A stretch of DNA of 64,000 nucleotides from Chloroflexota bacterium (GCA_002716405.1 PBBA01000002.1:27954-91953); one strand, 5' to 3'; counted from the stretch's first letter, positions 38,563-48,561 are shown. Numbers and translations are program-made. The notes: a model not told the origin generated them from the sequence alone.

Positions 38563-39006
38563 TTATTTAGCCCATATAGTTTTATATGTATCACCAGTTA
38601 TGGCACGAAGTACTTCATTAAATTCTATAGATTTCAACATCTTGAGATTATCATTAGCTAAATCAATTAATTGAGGAGTGGTAATATCATCTAGTTCTGC
38701 TAAGCGTTTAATCAAAACATCCCATAATCCAAAAGATTCCAGAGAATTTACACGGTTTCGCCATGGAATTGCCGAAAAAGATTTTGGATTAGATAAATTA
38801 GGACGATGTTCACTAATAGACAAATATCTATCAGCGTAACTTTCTGCGATAGGAGCTAAATAAATTACAGGATCACATGTATCACCTAAACGAAAATCAG
38901 CAACTAATGATTTCTCTAAAAGGGGGAAAAAAAATGCTACAACATCCGCTTCTTGAATATTTTGCTTAATGAGATCTATATCAATTTCAACTATGTTATC
39001 TAACAC
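38563..39006 (-). CDS. Hypothetical protein, 147 residues
   Basis: I do not recognise this protein. It starts with GTG (39006) after a G-rich stretch, is soluble by composition, predicted mostly helical, and has no signal peptide or cysteine motif; one Cys only (GDTCDPVIYLAP). The conserved-looking centre is PVIYLAPIAESYADRYL. It is the last gene of the long minus-strand run, 35 bp after tyrS, and converges with recJ. Coding is supported by the clean frame, codon use like the neighbours and tight spacing. Confidence 0.6.
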   Translation of the reverse strand: MLDNIVEIDIDLIKQNIQEADVVAFFFPLLEKSLVADFRLGDTCDPVIYLAPIAESYADRYLSISEHRPNLSNPKSFSAIPWRNRVNSLESFGLWDVLIKRLAELDDITTPQLIDLANDNLKMLKSIEFNEVLRAITGDTYKTIWAK

Positions 39007-39041
39007 AAAGCCCCGCCAACTTCATATCCAACATATATATT

Positions 39042-40280
39042 TTATTGCTGATCTATTCGTATACGCAAAAATCTATGCCGACCAACTCGTATCTCATCTT
39101 TATCATTAATTAATGTCATGAAATCATCGATAACATTGCCATTAACAGTAATAGCACCTTGTGAGGTTAGCCGGCGTACCTCACCTCCACTTTGTACAAG
39201 AGAAGATTTAAGAAGAATTTTACTTAACGAATCTGGCTCAGCAATAACCAATTCAAGAATATTTTTAGGAATTTCATTACGCTGGATTGTAGCTTCAAAA
39301 AATTCCTGTGCATTATTAGCATTTTTTTCACCATGAAAAATTTTTACAATTTGCAATGCAAGTTCTTTTTTTGCATCCATTTTCAGAAGAGAACCTTCAT
39401 TTAAGTCTTTTTCTATCTTTGAAACTTCTGAAGGAGTCAATGCAGTTAAAAGTGTAAAATATTGCATAATGGCTGAATCCGGAATCGACATTACCTTTCC
39501 AAACATATCTTCGGGAGAATCATTTATTCCTATTGAATTTCCGGTAGATTTAGACATCCTCTCATGTCCGTCAGTTCCAACTAAAATAGGTAATGTAATA
39601 ACAACTTGAGGGTTCAAACCAGCATCTTTTTGCAATGTACGTCCTGCCATAAGATTAAAAAGTTGGTCGGAACCACCAATCTGAATATCAGTTTTTAATG
39701 CTACAGCATCATATGCTTGCATAATTGCATACATAAACTCGCTTAAGTAAACAGGATTATGGGCTTGCCAACGTTTCGCAAAGTTATCACGTTCAAGAAA
39801 TTGAGCCACCGTAAATTTGGAACATAAAGAAACAACGTCTGAAAAACTAAGTTTAGACAACCAATCAGCATTGTATTTTATAATTGTACTTTTACTATCA
39901 AGTATCTTAAATGCTTGACCAGTATATGTTTTTGCATTTTCAGCAAGTTCATCAGCTGAAAGCATCGGTCGAGTTTTATCTTTATCAGAAGGATCTCCAA
40001 CCAGTCCTGTAAAATTGCCAATTAAAAATGTGACAATATGTCCAAAGTCTTGAAATTGCCTTAACTTTCTCATCGGCAAAGTATGCCCTAAATGCAAATC
40101 AACGGATGTAGGGTCAAAGCCTGCATATACCTTAAGTGGGCGGTCTTGCTCTAACATCACACGTAGTTCTTTTTCCATATTTTTCTGAGTTGCTCTATCA
40201 CCGAAATCAGCACCATGAAACAAAACTTCTAATTGTTCATCAACATCTGCCATCTGCCTTTTGTTTTTATTAGAACTCAT
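39042..40280 (-). CDS. tyrS: Tyrosyl-tRNA synthetase
   Basis: Class Ic synthetase charging tRNA-Tyr. It has 412 residues from ATG 40280. YAGFDPTSVDLHLGHTLPM includes the HIGH-type motif (HLGHT), the tyrosine pocket lies in QAYDAVALKTDIQIGGSDQLFNLMAGR (in part), and the KMSKS loop reads RMSKSTGNS. A C-terminal S4 RNA-binding domain begins near residue 345. The pattern is that of the TyrZ-type enzyme. The start overlaps the ribF stop by ATGA; an in-frame ATG three codons upstream (40289) is the alternative. It sits at the end of the aromatic amino-acid gene run. Confidence 0.95.
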   Translation of the reverse strand: MSSNKNKRQMADVDEQLEVLFHGADFGDRATQKNMEKELRVMLEQDRPLKVYAGFDPTSVDLHLGHTLPMRKLRQFQDFGHIVTFLIGNFTGLVGDPSDKDKTRPMLSADELAENAKTYTGQAFKILDSKSTIIKYNADWLSKLSFSDVVSLCSKFTVAQFLERDNFAKRWQAHNPVYLSEFMYAIMQAYDAVALKTDIQIGGSDQLFNLMAGRTLQKDAGLNPQVVITLPILVGTDGHERMSKSTGNSIGINDSPEDMFGKVMSIPDSAIMQYFTLLTALTPSEVSKIEKDLNEGSLLKMDAKKELALQIVKIFHGEKNANNAQEFFEATIQRNEIPKNILELVIAEPDSLSKILLKSSLVQSGGEVRRLTSQGAITVNGNVIDDFMTLINDKDEIRVGRHRFLRIRIDQQ

Positions 40281-41200
40281 AAAAACCATGCCCTCGTCTT
40301 TAACAGATCGCTATCAATCTGTTGCTTTAATTCATTAATTCCATTGAATTTTTTTTCCGGACGAAGATAGCTCAGTAATTCAATAGTCACAATTTCACCG
40401 TAGAGATTGTCAGAAAAATCTAACAAATGTGTCTCTATAAGACGTGTTTCACTATAGCCAAATGTAGGTCGTAAACCTATATTGGTACAACCAGCAATTT
40501 TTTTATCGCCGATTAGTGCTCGCGTAATGTAAACTCCGTCAGGAGGCAACTGTCGATCTGTGCTTGTTTCAATGTTCAATGTGGGAAATCCAAGCTGGCG
40601 TCCACGATGCTCACCATGAAGTACTGGCCCACGTAACGCATAAGGGCGACCTAAAAGGTTATTAACGATTTCCATTTTACCTTCACGCAACGCCTGTCGC
40701 ACACGTGTACTGGAAAATTGCCCAGTGCCATCTTCAAAAAGGGGGACTGGTATAACCTCGAAGCCCATAGTGTTCCCCAAGGATGAAAGGTACGTAACAT
40801 CTCCTTCACCACCACGACCAACTCGGAAATTTTCACCGACAACTAATACTTTTAAACCAGCTTCTTTAACTAACATTGCTGCAAAATCTTTTGCTGTGAC
40901 TTGTTGCAATTCTGAAGTAAATTGCAGCACAGAAGTAAAATCGACTCCAAGATTATTTATCAATTCAACTCGACGTTCTAGAGATTCTAAATATGAAATT
41001 TTTATTTCAGGTTTAATTACAGCAATAGGATGGGGATAAAAAGTAATTACACCACCAGTGATAGCGCGTCTTGATGCTTCTGAAAGCATTTTTTGTAACA
41101 ACATTTGATGGCCTCGATGAACACCATCAAAAACTCCGATAGCTATTACGTGTTCTCCCGGAGATACCGTGGACCTAAGTTCTTCTTGAACTAATGACAC
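40277..41200 (-). CDS. ribF: Bifunctional riboflavin kinase / FMN adenylyltransferase
   Basis: Makes FMN and FAD from riboflavin. It has 307 residues. The N-terminal nucleotidyltransferase domain has AIGVFDGVHRGHQML and the VGENFRVGRGGEGD segment; the C-terminal flavokinase domain begins at about residue 180 with GRPYALRGPVLHGEHRG followed by LGFPTLNIE. It is coupled to tyrS downstream through ATGA. No FMN riboswitch is seen in the 29-bp gap to scpA. Confidence 0.95.
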   Translation of the reverse strand: MSLVQEELRSTVSPGEHVIAIGVFDGVHRGHQMLLQKMLSEASRRAITGGVITFYPHPIAVIKPEIKISYLESLERRVELINNLGVDFTSVLQFTSELQQVTAKDFAAMLVKEAGLKVLVVGENFRVGRGGEGDVTYLSSLGNTMGFEVIPVPLFEDGTGQFSSTRVRQALREGKMEIVNNLLGRPYALRGPVLHGEHRGRQLGFPTLNIETSTDRQLPPDGVYITRALIGDKKIAGCTNIGLRPTFGYSETRLIETHLLDFSDNLYGEIVTIELLSYLRPEKKFNGINELKQQIDSDLLKTRAWFL

Positions 41201-41229
41201 TTATACACTCCCTAAAATAATATTACGCA

Positions 41230-42033
41230 TTATATAGTTATGAAATTATCTTCAATTTGTGCAAAATCTGGTGGTTTTGCATTTTGAATTTTTATCAGAT
41301 CAATGTCACCAAAATCTTCAGATTGGATTGCTTCAAGATATTGAGCTTTTATCAATTCTAATACTGCCAAAAAATCAACAACAACGGACATTCTTGAAGT
41401 TGCATTATCAATAATATTTCGAAAGCTAGTACGATCATTCAGTTCCAGTAAATTCACTAAATCACGTAATCTATCACGCAATCGAATTGGTTCTATCACT
41501 TCACTATGCGTTGATTCATTTTCAGGCAAACGTTCCATTACTTCACGAAGCACTTCAACCAGAGAATTAGTTGTAACTGTATCTAAACCTGTGGGCAATA
41601 CAAATTCAGGAGGAGCTACCTCGCGACGATAGCTTTGAGATGTAGTATCGCGATCACGAAGAAATTCTACTGCGTCCTTAAATCTTTTATATTCATGCAA
41701 GGCCAAAAGTAAATCATCTGAATCTTGATCATCCGCATCTAAAACATTGTCATCTTTAGGCATTAAGGCACGTGATTTGAGCAACAGTAACCTTGCACCG
41801 ATCGCAACAAAATCGGCAAGATCTGAAATTTGCAGTTCTTCTGCTGATCTTAAGTATGTTAAGTACTGTTCTGTGACAAACAGTAAGGAAATTTCTGTAA
41901 TATCCAATTCATTGTGTTCAATTAATTGCAAAAGTAAATCAAGAGGACCATTAAAATTACCACCAGCAGTAGAAAGGACTAGTTGAAAAGGTGTGTTATC
42001 TTCTTCTGATTCGAAAGACTCTTCTTGGTTCAT
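41230..42033 (-). CDS. scpA: Segregation and condensation protein A
   Basis: Kleisin subunit of the SMC-ScpAB chromosome condensin. It has 267 residues. The N-terminal FNGPLDLLLQLIEHNELDITEISL binds the SMC neck, a charged middle follows, and the C-terminal winged helix is at about residues 190-255 (VVVDFLAVLELIKAQYLEAIQ, in part). scpB, usually adjacent, is not in the window. It stands between aroH and ribF. Confidence 0.93.
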   Translation of the reverse strand: MNQEESFESEEDNTPFQLVLSTAGGNFNGPLDLLLQLIEHNELDITEISLLFVTEQYLTYLRSAEELQISDLADFVAIGARLLLLKSRALMPKDDNVLDADDQDSDDLLLALHEYKRFKDAVEFLRDRDTTSQSYRREVAPPEFVLPTGLDTVTTNSLVEVLREVMERLPENESTHSEVIEPIRLRDRLRDLVNLLELNDRTSFRNIIDNATSRMSVVVDFLAVLELIKAQYLEAIQSEDFGDIDLIKIQNAKPPDFAQIEDNFITI

Positions 42034-42054
42034 TGAATACCTTCGTGCACATCT

Positions 42055-42420
42055 CTATTCATTAACTAAATCTGCTCTGAGTGACGTAGCACCATGAATA
42101 TAAATATGATTCAGTTCTGCATTCGATTTTTCTGTATTTACATGCATAAGTATCCTTATACACTGCTTTAGTCCACCTTCAACATACATTTCAGAAAAAC
42201 ATTCCAGTGCAACTTCAGTCCAACCATCTTCCCTAGCGGCTTCAGCAGGAAAAACAGCATCTAAATCTCTAGTACAGCTAAAAACAATTGAGGCAACATC
42301 ATCTTTATGTATTGAATTTGCATCAACAATGCTTCTAAGTAATTCTTTAGTACGGTCTAGTATATCTTCCCTAGTATTTTGTGAAACAGTAGTAGCACCC
42401 CTTACACCTCGAAGCATCAT
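42055..42420 (-). CDS. aroH: Chorismate mutase, AroH class
   Basis: Rearranges chorismate to prephenate for phenylalanine and tyrosine. It has 121 residues, the pseudo-alpha/beta-barrel class of B. subtilis AroH rather than the helical AroQ class. RGVRGATTV at the start, FSCTRDLDAVFPAEAAR, and GGLKQCIRILMHV carry the active-site arginines. AGGGAAGGA lies upstream of the ATG. Its place after trpA puts the prephenate branch in the same run as the tryptophan branch; tyrA lies 12 kb upstream in the same direction. Confidence 0.94.
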   Translation of the reverse strand: MMLRGVRGATTVSQNTREDILDRTKELLRSIVDANSIHKDDVASIVFSCTRDLDAVFPAEAAREDGWTEVALECFSEMYVEGGLKQCIRILMHVNTEKSNAELNHIYIHGATSLRADLVNE

Positions 42421-42442
42421 AATACAATTATCCTTCCCTGGT

Positions 42443-43273
42443 TTATGAAATACCCATATCTTCGCCTTTCATTTGGCGAATAAATTTAACTATTGCAGTA
42501 GATCGTTCTTCCAAGGATGCTTCTGAAATAGTACGTACAAAAGCACTTCCTATTATCGCCGCATCTGCTAGTTTACCAACTTGTTCAACATGTTTTCTTT
42601 CTGAAATTCCAAAACCAATTGCAAGCGGTAGATCAATGTATTCACGCACCCTTTGTATAAAATCAGGTAACTCTGATGATAACTCTGATCGTGCACCTGT
42701 TGTCCCAGTAAGACTTACACAATATAAAAAACCACTTGCGTAATTTGCAACGTGCTTAAGTCTCTCGGCATTTGAAGTAGGGGCAACTAAATAAATTAGG
42801 TGTAATCCTGAATCTTTAGCAGCAAACTCCAAATCACGTGATTCTCCCGGGGGCAAGTCCACAATAATCAAGGCATCGACCCCAGCTGCTTTAGCATCTC
42901 TGATCCAACGTGCAGATCCGTATGCAAAGATAGGGTTAAAGTATCCCATCAATATTATAGGAAATTCAATACCTTCTTTACGTATAAGTTTCACCGTCTC
43001 TAACACAGTACTAGTATTCGTACCTTGCTGGATCGCCTCATAATAGGCATTTTGGTTTGTAACTCCATCAGCTAAAGGATCACTAAATGGTAATCCTAAT
43101 TCAATAGCGTCAGCACCAGCTTTTTCAACAATTTTTACGATTGAAATCGTAGCATCAAATTCTGGCCAACCTGCTGGTATAAACGGTATTAGTGCAGGAC
43201 GAGATTCTTTTTGTAATTTGTTAAACATTTTTGATATTCGATCAGAGGTATCTTGATTCGTTGAGAAACTCAA
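42443..43273 (-). CDS. trpA: Tryptophan synthase alpha chain
   Basis: Cleaves indole-3-glycerol phosphate to indole and glyceraldehyde-3-phosphate. It has 276 residues. The catalytic Glu is in ADAIELGLPFSDPLADG, the second catalytic acidic residue is in the VDALIIVDLPPGES loop, and the phosphate site is GFGISERKHVEQ. It overlaps the CPBP protease gene upstream by ATGA instead of following trpB directly, an unusual arrangement. Confidence 0.96.
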   Translation of the reverse strand: MSFSTNQDTSDRISKMFNKLQKESRPALIPFIPAGWPEFDATISIVKIVEKAGADAIELGLPFSDPLADGVTNQNAYYEAIQQGTNTSTVLETVKLIRKEGIEFPIILMGYFNPIFAYGSARWIRDAKAAGVDALIIVDLPPGESRDLEFAAKDSGLHLIYLVAPTSNAERLKHVANYASGFLYCVSLTGTTGARSELSSELPDFIQRVREYIDLPLAIGFGISERKHVEQVGKLADAAIIGSAFVRTISEASLEERSTAIVKFIRQMKGEDMGIS

Positions 43274-44010
43274 AAAAGACCTCCGACAACTGTTACAACA
43301 TAACTAACAGAATTAATTACAAAATGAACTGCGATAGGCACAAATAAAGATCCCGTTGATTGGAATCCCCATGCTAATAACATACCAATTAAAGAAAATG
43401 GAACCAACACACCTAAATTAAAATGAAATAAACCAAATAAAAATCCACTGACGATGATTCCTATCAGTGGTGAATATATTCCGCTGATAGCACGATAAAT
43501 AAGTCCACGGAAAAACACCTCTTCAGCAATTGGCGCTACCACAACAACTGCTATTGCAAGTACAGCTATATAGAGAATCGTGTGTATTGAAGAGTCAGTT
43601 TCTGTGATCACTATTTGATTAGTTCCTTTTAATAGTCCGGGATCAACACCTGCTAAAGTAATTAATTCAATTAGCAAACCATAAAAAATTAAGATCCCAT
43701 AACAAGCGAAAATTAAAGATACTACTACTTTCCAATTTTCTGGTTTCTGAAAACCAATCTGAGAAAAATTGAGGTCCCGTCTTTTTGCAAGAATAACTAC
43801 TAAAAATATAAAACTTAATTGCCAGAAAATAGTTAGAGTAAAAGTAACAACATCTAAAACCCAATCTGCCATAGTGATATTCATACTCACCGGAACCAAA
43901 AGAGAGAAGAGCAATACAAACCCAATTATCATCCCTAAAAAACCAAAAAGTAAATCCTTCTTGTACCATAATTGCTGTGTACTTAGAGCTGAAGGTTTAT
44001 CAGGAATCAT
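43270..44010 (-). CDS. CPBP-family intramembrane metalloprotease, embedded between trpB and trpA
   Basis: 246-residue polytopic membrane protein of the CPBP (CaaX protease and bacteriocin-processing) family. All three active-site motifs are present: E163-E-VFFR, FGLFH and the C-terminal HFVIN. About seven hydrophobic segments. I chose ATG 44010 because GGAG lies six bases upstream, inside the end of trpB; an in-frame TTG at 44022 is the alternative. It overlaps trpB by 11 bp and trpA by 4 bp, so it is translationally coupled to both. Substrate unknown. It has no known role in tryptophan synthesis. Confidence 0.9.
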   Translation of the reverse strand: MIPDKPSALSTQQLWYKKDLLFGFLGMIIGFVLLFSLLVPVSMNITMADWVLDVVTFTLTIFWQLSFIFLVVILAKRRDLNFSQIGFQKPENWKVVVSLIFACYGILIFYGLLIELITLAGVDPGLLKGTNQIVITETDSSIHTILYIAVLAIAVVVVAPIAEEVFFRGLIYRAISGIYSPLIGIIVSGFLFGLFHFNLGVLVPFSLIGMLLAWGFQSTGSLFVPIAVHFVINSVSYVVTVVGGLF

Positions 44011-45205
44011 CCACCGCTCCAAGGGTGTTAGCGACCGTATTCATGTCTTTATCACCACGACCACTAACATTTAAGATCACCACATCAGTATTAGCAAGTT
44101 CGGGCGCAATTTTAGACAAAAATGCAACAGCATGAGAAGTTTCGAGGGCGGGAATAATACCTTCTGTTTCAGAAAGTAGCTTCAAACCCTCCAAAGCTTC
44201 AAGATCAGTAATTGAATAATATTCAGCACGCTCATTTACTTTTAACCAAGAATGCTCAGGACCAACCCCGGGATAATCTAAACCAGCGGATATCGAATGC
44301 GCTTCAGTCACTTGACCCCAACTATCTTGAAGAAGAAAAGAGCGTGCCCCATGTAAAACACCAGGAGAACCTTTACTAATTGTTGCAGCATGTTTACCGT
44401 CTAATCCTTCTCCTGCAGCTTCTATCCCAATCAATCGAACATCATCATTCAGAAAAGGGTAAAACAATCCAATAGCATTCGAACCACCACCAACACATGC
44501 CAAACATATGGAAGGTAATTGTCCTATTTCTGATAAAATTTGTTCACGCGCTTCCTTTCCAATGATAGATTGAAAATCTCGGACCATCATTGGATAAGGG
44601 TGAGGGCCTACCACACTGCCAATTATGTAATATGTATCTCGAACATTGGTTACCCAATCACGTATTGCTTCATTGGTAGCATCCTTGAGGGTTCTAGAAC
44701 CTGCATTTACACTTTTAACTTCTGCACCAAGTAAGTTCATACGAAAGACATTTAAACTTTGACGTGCAATATCTTCTTCTCCCATATAGACAACACAATC
44801 CAAGTCCAATAGTGCACACACTGTAGCAGTAGCAACTCCATGCTGACCTGCACCAGTTTCAGCTATAACACGACGTTTTCCCATTCGTTTAGCTAATAAA
44901 CCTTGTGCCAATGCTGCATTAATTTTATGAGCGCCAGTATGAGCTAAATCTTCACGTTTTAAATAGACTTTTATTCCAAGCAGATCTGAAAGCCGAGAGG
45001 CAAAAGTTAATGGAGTAGGTCTACCAACATAGCTTTTAAGGAAATGTTCCAAAGTACTGATAAATGCAGGATCATTTTTTGCATCTAAGTAGCATGTCTC
45101 AAGTTCAGTAACTGCAGGCATTAAAGTTTCAGGGATATATTTACCCCCAAAATCTCCAAAATGCCCTCCAATATCAGGTTGAGATATTTTCATTTTTTCT
45201 TTCAT
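44000..45205 (-). CDS. trpB: Tryptophan synthase beta chain
   Basis: PLP enzyme joining indole and serine. It has 401 residues from ATG 45205; homologues begin close to [15 protein letters not shown], and an ATG at 45193 also fits. The PLP lysine is in [14 protein letters not shown], the ammonia and indole gate is [12 protein letters not shown], and the phosphate loop is VGGGSNAIG. This is the TrpB1 form that works with TrpA. The frame is open upstream to 45247 and would overlap trpF if a TTG there were used. The CPBP gene begins inside its 3' end. Confidence 0.96.
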   Translation of the reverse strand: MKEKMKISQPDIGGHFGDFGGKYIPETLMPAVTELETCYLDAKNDPAFISTLEHFLKSYVGRPTPLTFASRLSDLLGIKVYLKREDLAHTGAHKINAALAQGLLAKRMGKRRVIAETGAGQHGVATATVCALLDLDCVVYMGEEDIARQSLNVFRMNLLGAEVKSVNAGSRTLKDATNEAIRDWVTNVRDTYYIIGSVVGPHPYPMMVRDFQSIIGKEAREQILSEIGQLPSICLACVGGGSNAIGLFYPFLNDDVRLIGIEAAGEGLDGKHAATISKGSPGVLHGARSFLLQDSWGQVTEAHSISAGLDYPGVGPEHSWLKVNERAEYYSITDLEALEGLKLLSETEGIIPALETSHAVAFLSKIAPELANTDVVILNVSGRGDKDMNTVANTLGAVDDS

Positions 45206-45243
45206 ATAAACACTGTTTTTTTTCTTACTATATGATCTGTCAA

Positions 45244-45996
45244 TCAAACTTCTAAATCAACAGAATGAACCGTATTGATAAATTTTTCGACTAGAACATA
45301 ATCTTTTTTTCCATCTGTTTCAGTTCCACTAGACACATCAACCATCCAAGGTGATACTTTATGAATAGCTTCGGTAACGTTGTTTATATTGAGCCCTCCA
45401 CTTAGCATAATTGGCCACTTACCCGAAATATGCTCAGCGATATCCCAGTCGAATGATTCCCCACTACCACCACCATATTTTCCAGATGATGAATCTAAGC
45501 CCAGACCAATAGAAAATCCCAATTTAATTTTCTCTTCAATTTCGAAAGGTGTTGACGCATCATTAACGTGGACAACTTTTATAACTTGCTTTGTCACCAA
45601 TAAACAATCTGACCACGACTCCGATCCAGAAAATTGAACAAGATCAATTCCTAATTCTTCCACGATTTCATTTATTTGTTCGATGGGTTGGTCAGCAAAC
45701 ACACCTACTGTTAGGGGTTTTTTGATTTTAAGATAGTTTTCGATAACTAATGCTCCTTGATCAAACCAAGACGTTCCATCTGAGTTGTTATCATTCAATA
45801 CCGATGGCGGTAATGAAAATTCATTTGACTCTAAAGGTTCGTCTAATGAACGCATCATCGTATGAGCTTGTGTGACAGAAACTTGTCGATTGGATTTTGC
45901 AAAAACTATGCCAACAAAATCTGCACCTACTGAAGCGGCGAACCTTATGTCATCAGGAGTTTGATTCCCACAAATTTTAACTAATGTCATACGCAA
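45244..45996 (-). CDS. trpF: Phosphoribosylanthranilate isomerase (with insertion)
   Basis: Third step of tryptophan synthesis, a TIM-barrel Amadori rearrangement. It has 250 residues against about 205 usual. [12 protein letters not shown] carries the catalytic Cys, DLVQFSGSE follows, and [10 protein letters not shown] and [14 protein letters not shown] form the C-terminal phosphate site. The extra length is a polar insertion of about 40 residues after AHTMMRSL (residues about 50-90). ATG 45996 or ATG 45990 are both possible. It stands between trpC and trpB. Confidence 0.93.
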   Translation of the reverse strand: MRMTLVKICGNQTPDDIRFAASVGADFVGIVFAKSNRQVSVTQAHTMMRSLDEPLESNEFSLPPSVLNDNNSDGTSWFDQGALVIENYLKIKKPLTVGVFADQPIEQINEIVEELGIDLVQFSGSESWSDCLLVTKQVIKVVHVNDASTPFEIEEKIKLGFSIGLGLDSSSGKYGGGSGESFDWDIAEHISGKWPIMLSGGLNINNVTEAIHKVSPWMVDVSSGTETDGKKDYVLVEKFINTVHSVDLEV

Positions 45997-46000
45997 TCAT

Positions 46001-46852
46001 CTAAACCTCTATCCCCATAAATGTCTGAACTATTTTGGTTGATAATTCTTTCTTTACTAGTGCCTCACCTACCAATATTGCATCAGCACCTGCAATGATC
46101 ATACGCTCAACATCATTAAATTCCCTTATTGCTGATTCTGCGACTATAATATGGTTAGGCGGAATAAGAGGTATCAAACGTTCAGCAATCGTAAGATCTT
46201 CTTTAAAATTTCTTAAATCACGATTATTGATCCCAATGATTCGTGCTCCAGCATTTATTGCAATCTCTAGTTCAGTTTCATCATGTATTTCTACCAAAGG
46301 TTCCATTCCTATAGATCTTGAGATTTGAATAAGTTCTTTAAGTAATAAAGGTTCAAGCAACATTACAATAAGTAATAAAGAATCTGCACCGAATGCTCGG
46401 GCTTCAATAATTTGATACGAGTCCCAGATAAATTCCTTACGTAGGAGGCCTGGTCGATCATGTTTGTCAGGAATCACTTGTCTAACATTAGATAAATCTT
46501 CGATCGATCCTTTAAAAAAGTCAGGCTCCGTAAGAATTGAAATCGCTGCCACACCAGCACTACAGTATTGTGATGCCTGTTTAGGAGCATCAAGTGATAA
46601 ATTCAAATCACCTTTACTTGGAGAAGCCCTTTTAATTTCTGCAATTAGATGAATTCGAGAATCTTTAGGCGTCAGATATGTGCCATTTAATAAGACATTT
46701 GCGAAGTCACAAGGCTCTAAAGTATTCTTAATTTGATCAAGAAGTTGATTTTCAGAGCGTATTTTTTTATCGCAAGCTAATTTCTGTGATCGAACTTGAA
46801 CTATACGATCTAGTATTGTCTGTGTCCGACGTAAGCCATGACTAAGATTCAC
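46001..46852 (-). CDS. trpC: Indole-3-glycerol phosphate synthase
   Basis: Fourth step of tryptophan synthesis. It has 283 residues. IAEIKRASPSKGDLN, LLRKEFIWDSYQI (catalytic Lys), the LVEIHDETELEIAI strand and IIGINNRDLRNF are all conserved. The N-terminal extension of about 35 residues is the usual substrate-capping helix region. It stands 10 bp after trpD and 4 bp before trpF. Confidence 0.96.
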   Translation of the reverse strand: MNLSHGLRRTQTILDRIVQVRSQKLACDKKIRSENQLLDQIKNTLEPCDFANVLLNGTYLTPKDSRIHLIAEIKRASPSKGDLNLSLDAPKQASQYCSAGVAAISILTEPDFFKGSIEDLSNVRQVIPDKHDRPGLLRKEFIWDSYQIIEARAFGADSLLLIVMLLEPLLLKELIQISRSIGMEPLVEIHDETELEIAINAGARIIGINNRDLRNFKEDLTIAERLIPLIPPNHIIVAESAIREFNDVERMIIAGADAILVGEALVKKELSTKIVQTFMGIEV

Positions 46853-46862
46853 TTATGAACTC

Positions 46863-47909
46863 TCAAACTTCGATCCTTCGTGTTATCTCAATAAAAGCTG
46901 CAACTTTTGCTGCAGCTTCACCTGATTCCATTACTTTTATAGATTTATTTATTCCATCCTTAATTGAAATAGCTAAACCAGTGACATAGAGTCCAGCACC
47001 AGCATTAAACAAAATCAAATCACGAATAGCTTCAGAACCTTCACCAGCCAATACATCACGAAAAATTTGGGCATTTTCTGATGGATCACCACCAATAATA
47101 TCTTGAACAGAATATCGAGAAAGACCAACTTCTTCAGGTGTTATAATTTTCTCTACAACCTGCTCACCTTTCACTTCGTAAAAATTTGATGAACCGGTAA
47201 TTGTAAAATCATCTAATCCATCTTCACCTGAAACTACTAATGCATGTCTCACTTCCAAGCGTGCCAAAGAATTTGCTAATTTACCTGCCAATTCTTTATT
47301 AGGTGCACCCATCACGTAACAATTTGCACGCGCAGGGTTAGCCAAAGGACCAAGTATATTAAATATTGTTCTAATACCTAGTTGCGGACGGAGTGGGCCA
47401 GCAAATTTCATAGATGGGTGAAAAGATTGAGCAAATAAAAAACCAATACCAACTTGTTCAATACATTGAGCAACAGCACTGGGAGGTAAAGAAATAACAG
47501 CTCCCAATGCTTCTAGTAAATCAGCAGAACCAGGCCGGGAACTCATTGCTCTATTACCATGCTTTGCAACTTTTGCTCCTGCAGCAGATGCAATAAAAGC
47601 TGCAGCAGTAGATGCATTAAATACTTTGCGTGAAGAACCTCCAGTACCACAAGTATCTAATAACGGTAATGTATTAACATCAATACTTAGTGAGTGTTCT
47701 CTCATCGACTTAGCCATGCCTACAATCTCATCAACAGTTTCACCTTTTAATCGTAAGGCAACTAAAAAAGCTCCAAATTGTGCAGGAGTAACAATATCTT
47801 CTGTTTCATCATTTCCAGCACGCATTATAGAATCCATAACTACGTATGCTTCATATTCAGTAAGATCTCTTTTTTCTTCAGTTATTGAAAAAATTGCTTC
47901 GCGAATCAT
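46863..47909 (-). CDS. trpD: Anthranilate phosphoribosyltransferase
   Basis: Second step of tryptophan synthesis. It has 348 residues. The PRPP site is LLDTCGTGGSSRKVFNAST, followed by AKHGNRAMSSRPGSADLLEALGA and the LGPLANPA block. It is a stand-alone protein, not fused to trpG. The ATG follows GTGATCAC with no strong ribosome site, 16 bp after trpG. Confidence 0.96.
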   Translation of the reverse strand: MIREAIFSITEEKRDLTEYEAYVVMDSIMRAGNDETEDIVTPAQFGAFLVALRLKGETVDEIVGMAKSMREHSLSIDVNTLPLLDTCGTGGSSRKVFNASTAAAFIASAAGAKVAKHGNRAMSSRPGSADLLEALGAVISLPPSAVAQCIEQVGIGFLFAQSFHPSMKFAGPLRPQLGIRTIFNILGPLANPARANCYVMGAPNKELAGKLANSLARLEVRHALVVSGEDGLDDFTITGSSNFYEVKGEQVVEKIITPEEVGLSRYSVQDIIGGDPSENAQIFRDVLAGEGSEAIRDLILFNAGAGLYVTGLAISIKDGINKSIKVMESGEAAAKVAAFIEITRRIEV

Positions 47910-47925
47910 GTGATCACCTACAAAT

Positions 47926-48495
47926 CTAATTCAACCTAATGTTAAGAAAATTTTTCAAGAGCTGATGTCCATTTTCTGTCATGATCGATTCAGGATGAAA
48001 TTGCACACCTTCAATAGGTAGTTTTTTGTGTCGTATTCCCATTATAAGTCCAGAGGGAGTGGTAGCTGTCACAGAGACATCATCAGGGATAGAGGTCTTT
48101 TCTAAAACTAGTGAATGATATCGAATGGCTTGGAAATCTTGAGGTAATCCAGAAAACACACCCTTGCTATCATGATGAATTAGTGATGTCTTGCCATGCA
48201 TTATTTCACCAGCCTGAACCACTTCAGCACCAAATGCTGAACCAATAGCTTGGTGACCTAAACAAACACCTAATAATGGTATATTTTCTACCGATCTTAC
48301 AAGGGGAATAGAAATACCAGCTTCGCTAGGAGTACATGGCCCTGGAGAAATAACGATCTGCTCCGGTTGCATAGCTAAACAGTCTTCAACAGAAATTTTA
48401 TCATTACGGAAAACTTCTACTTCAACACCGAGTTCTGAAAGATATTGGTATAGGTTATAAGTAAAAGAATCATAATTATCAATTAATAACAACAT
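47926..48495 (-). CDS. trpG: Anthranilate synthase glutamine amidotransferase subunit
   Basis: Supplies ammonia from glutamine to TrpE. It has 189 residues, a class I amidotransferase: LLLIDNYDSFTYNLYQYL start, oxyanion loop ISPGPCTPSEAG, nucleophile in LGVCLGHQAIG, and His-Glu in GVQFHPESIMT. It may also serve p-aminobenzoate synthase, since no separate pabA is in view. It is separated from trpE by the Nudix-like gene and a 66-bp gap. Confidence 0.96.
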   Translation of the reverse strand: MLLLIDNYDSFTYNLYQYLSELGVEVEVFRNDKISVEDCLAMQPEQIVISPGPCTPSEAGISIPLVRSVENIPLLGVCLGHQAIGSAFGAEVVQAGEIMHGKTSLIHHDSKGVFSGLPQDFQAIRYHSLVLEKTSIPDDVSVTATTPSGLIMGIRHKKLPIEGVQFHPESIMTENGHQLLKNFLNIRLN

Positions 48496-48561
48496 AGTCT
48501 CACTCCAAAGTTATCATATCAATCAAAGGCATTTGATGCGTTAGTTACTTAAGGTAATTGA

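Noticed and set aside
41201-41229. Looked for an FMN riboswitch before ribF
   Set aside because: The 29-bp gap is far too short and has none of the RFN element motifs.
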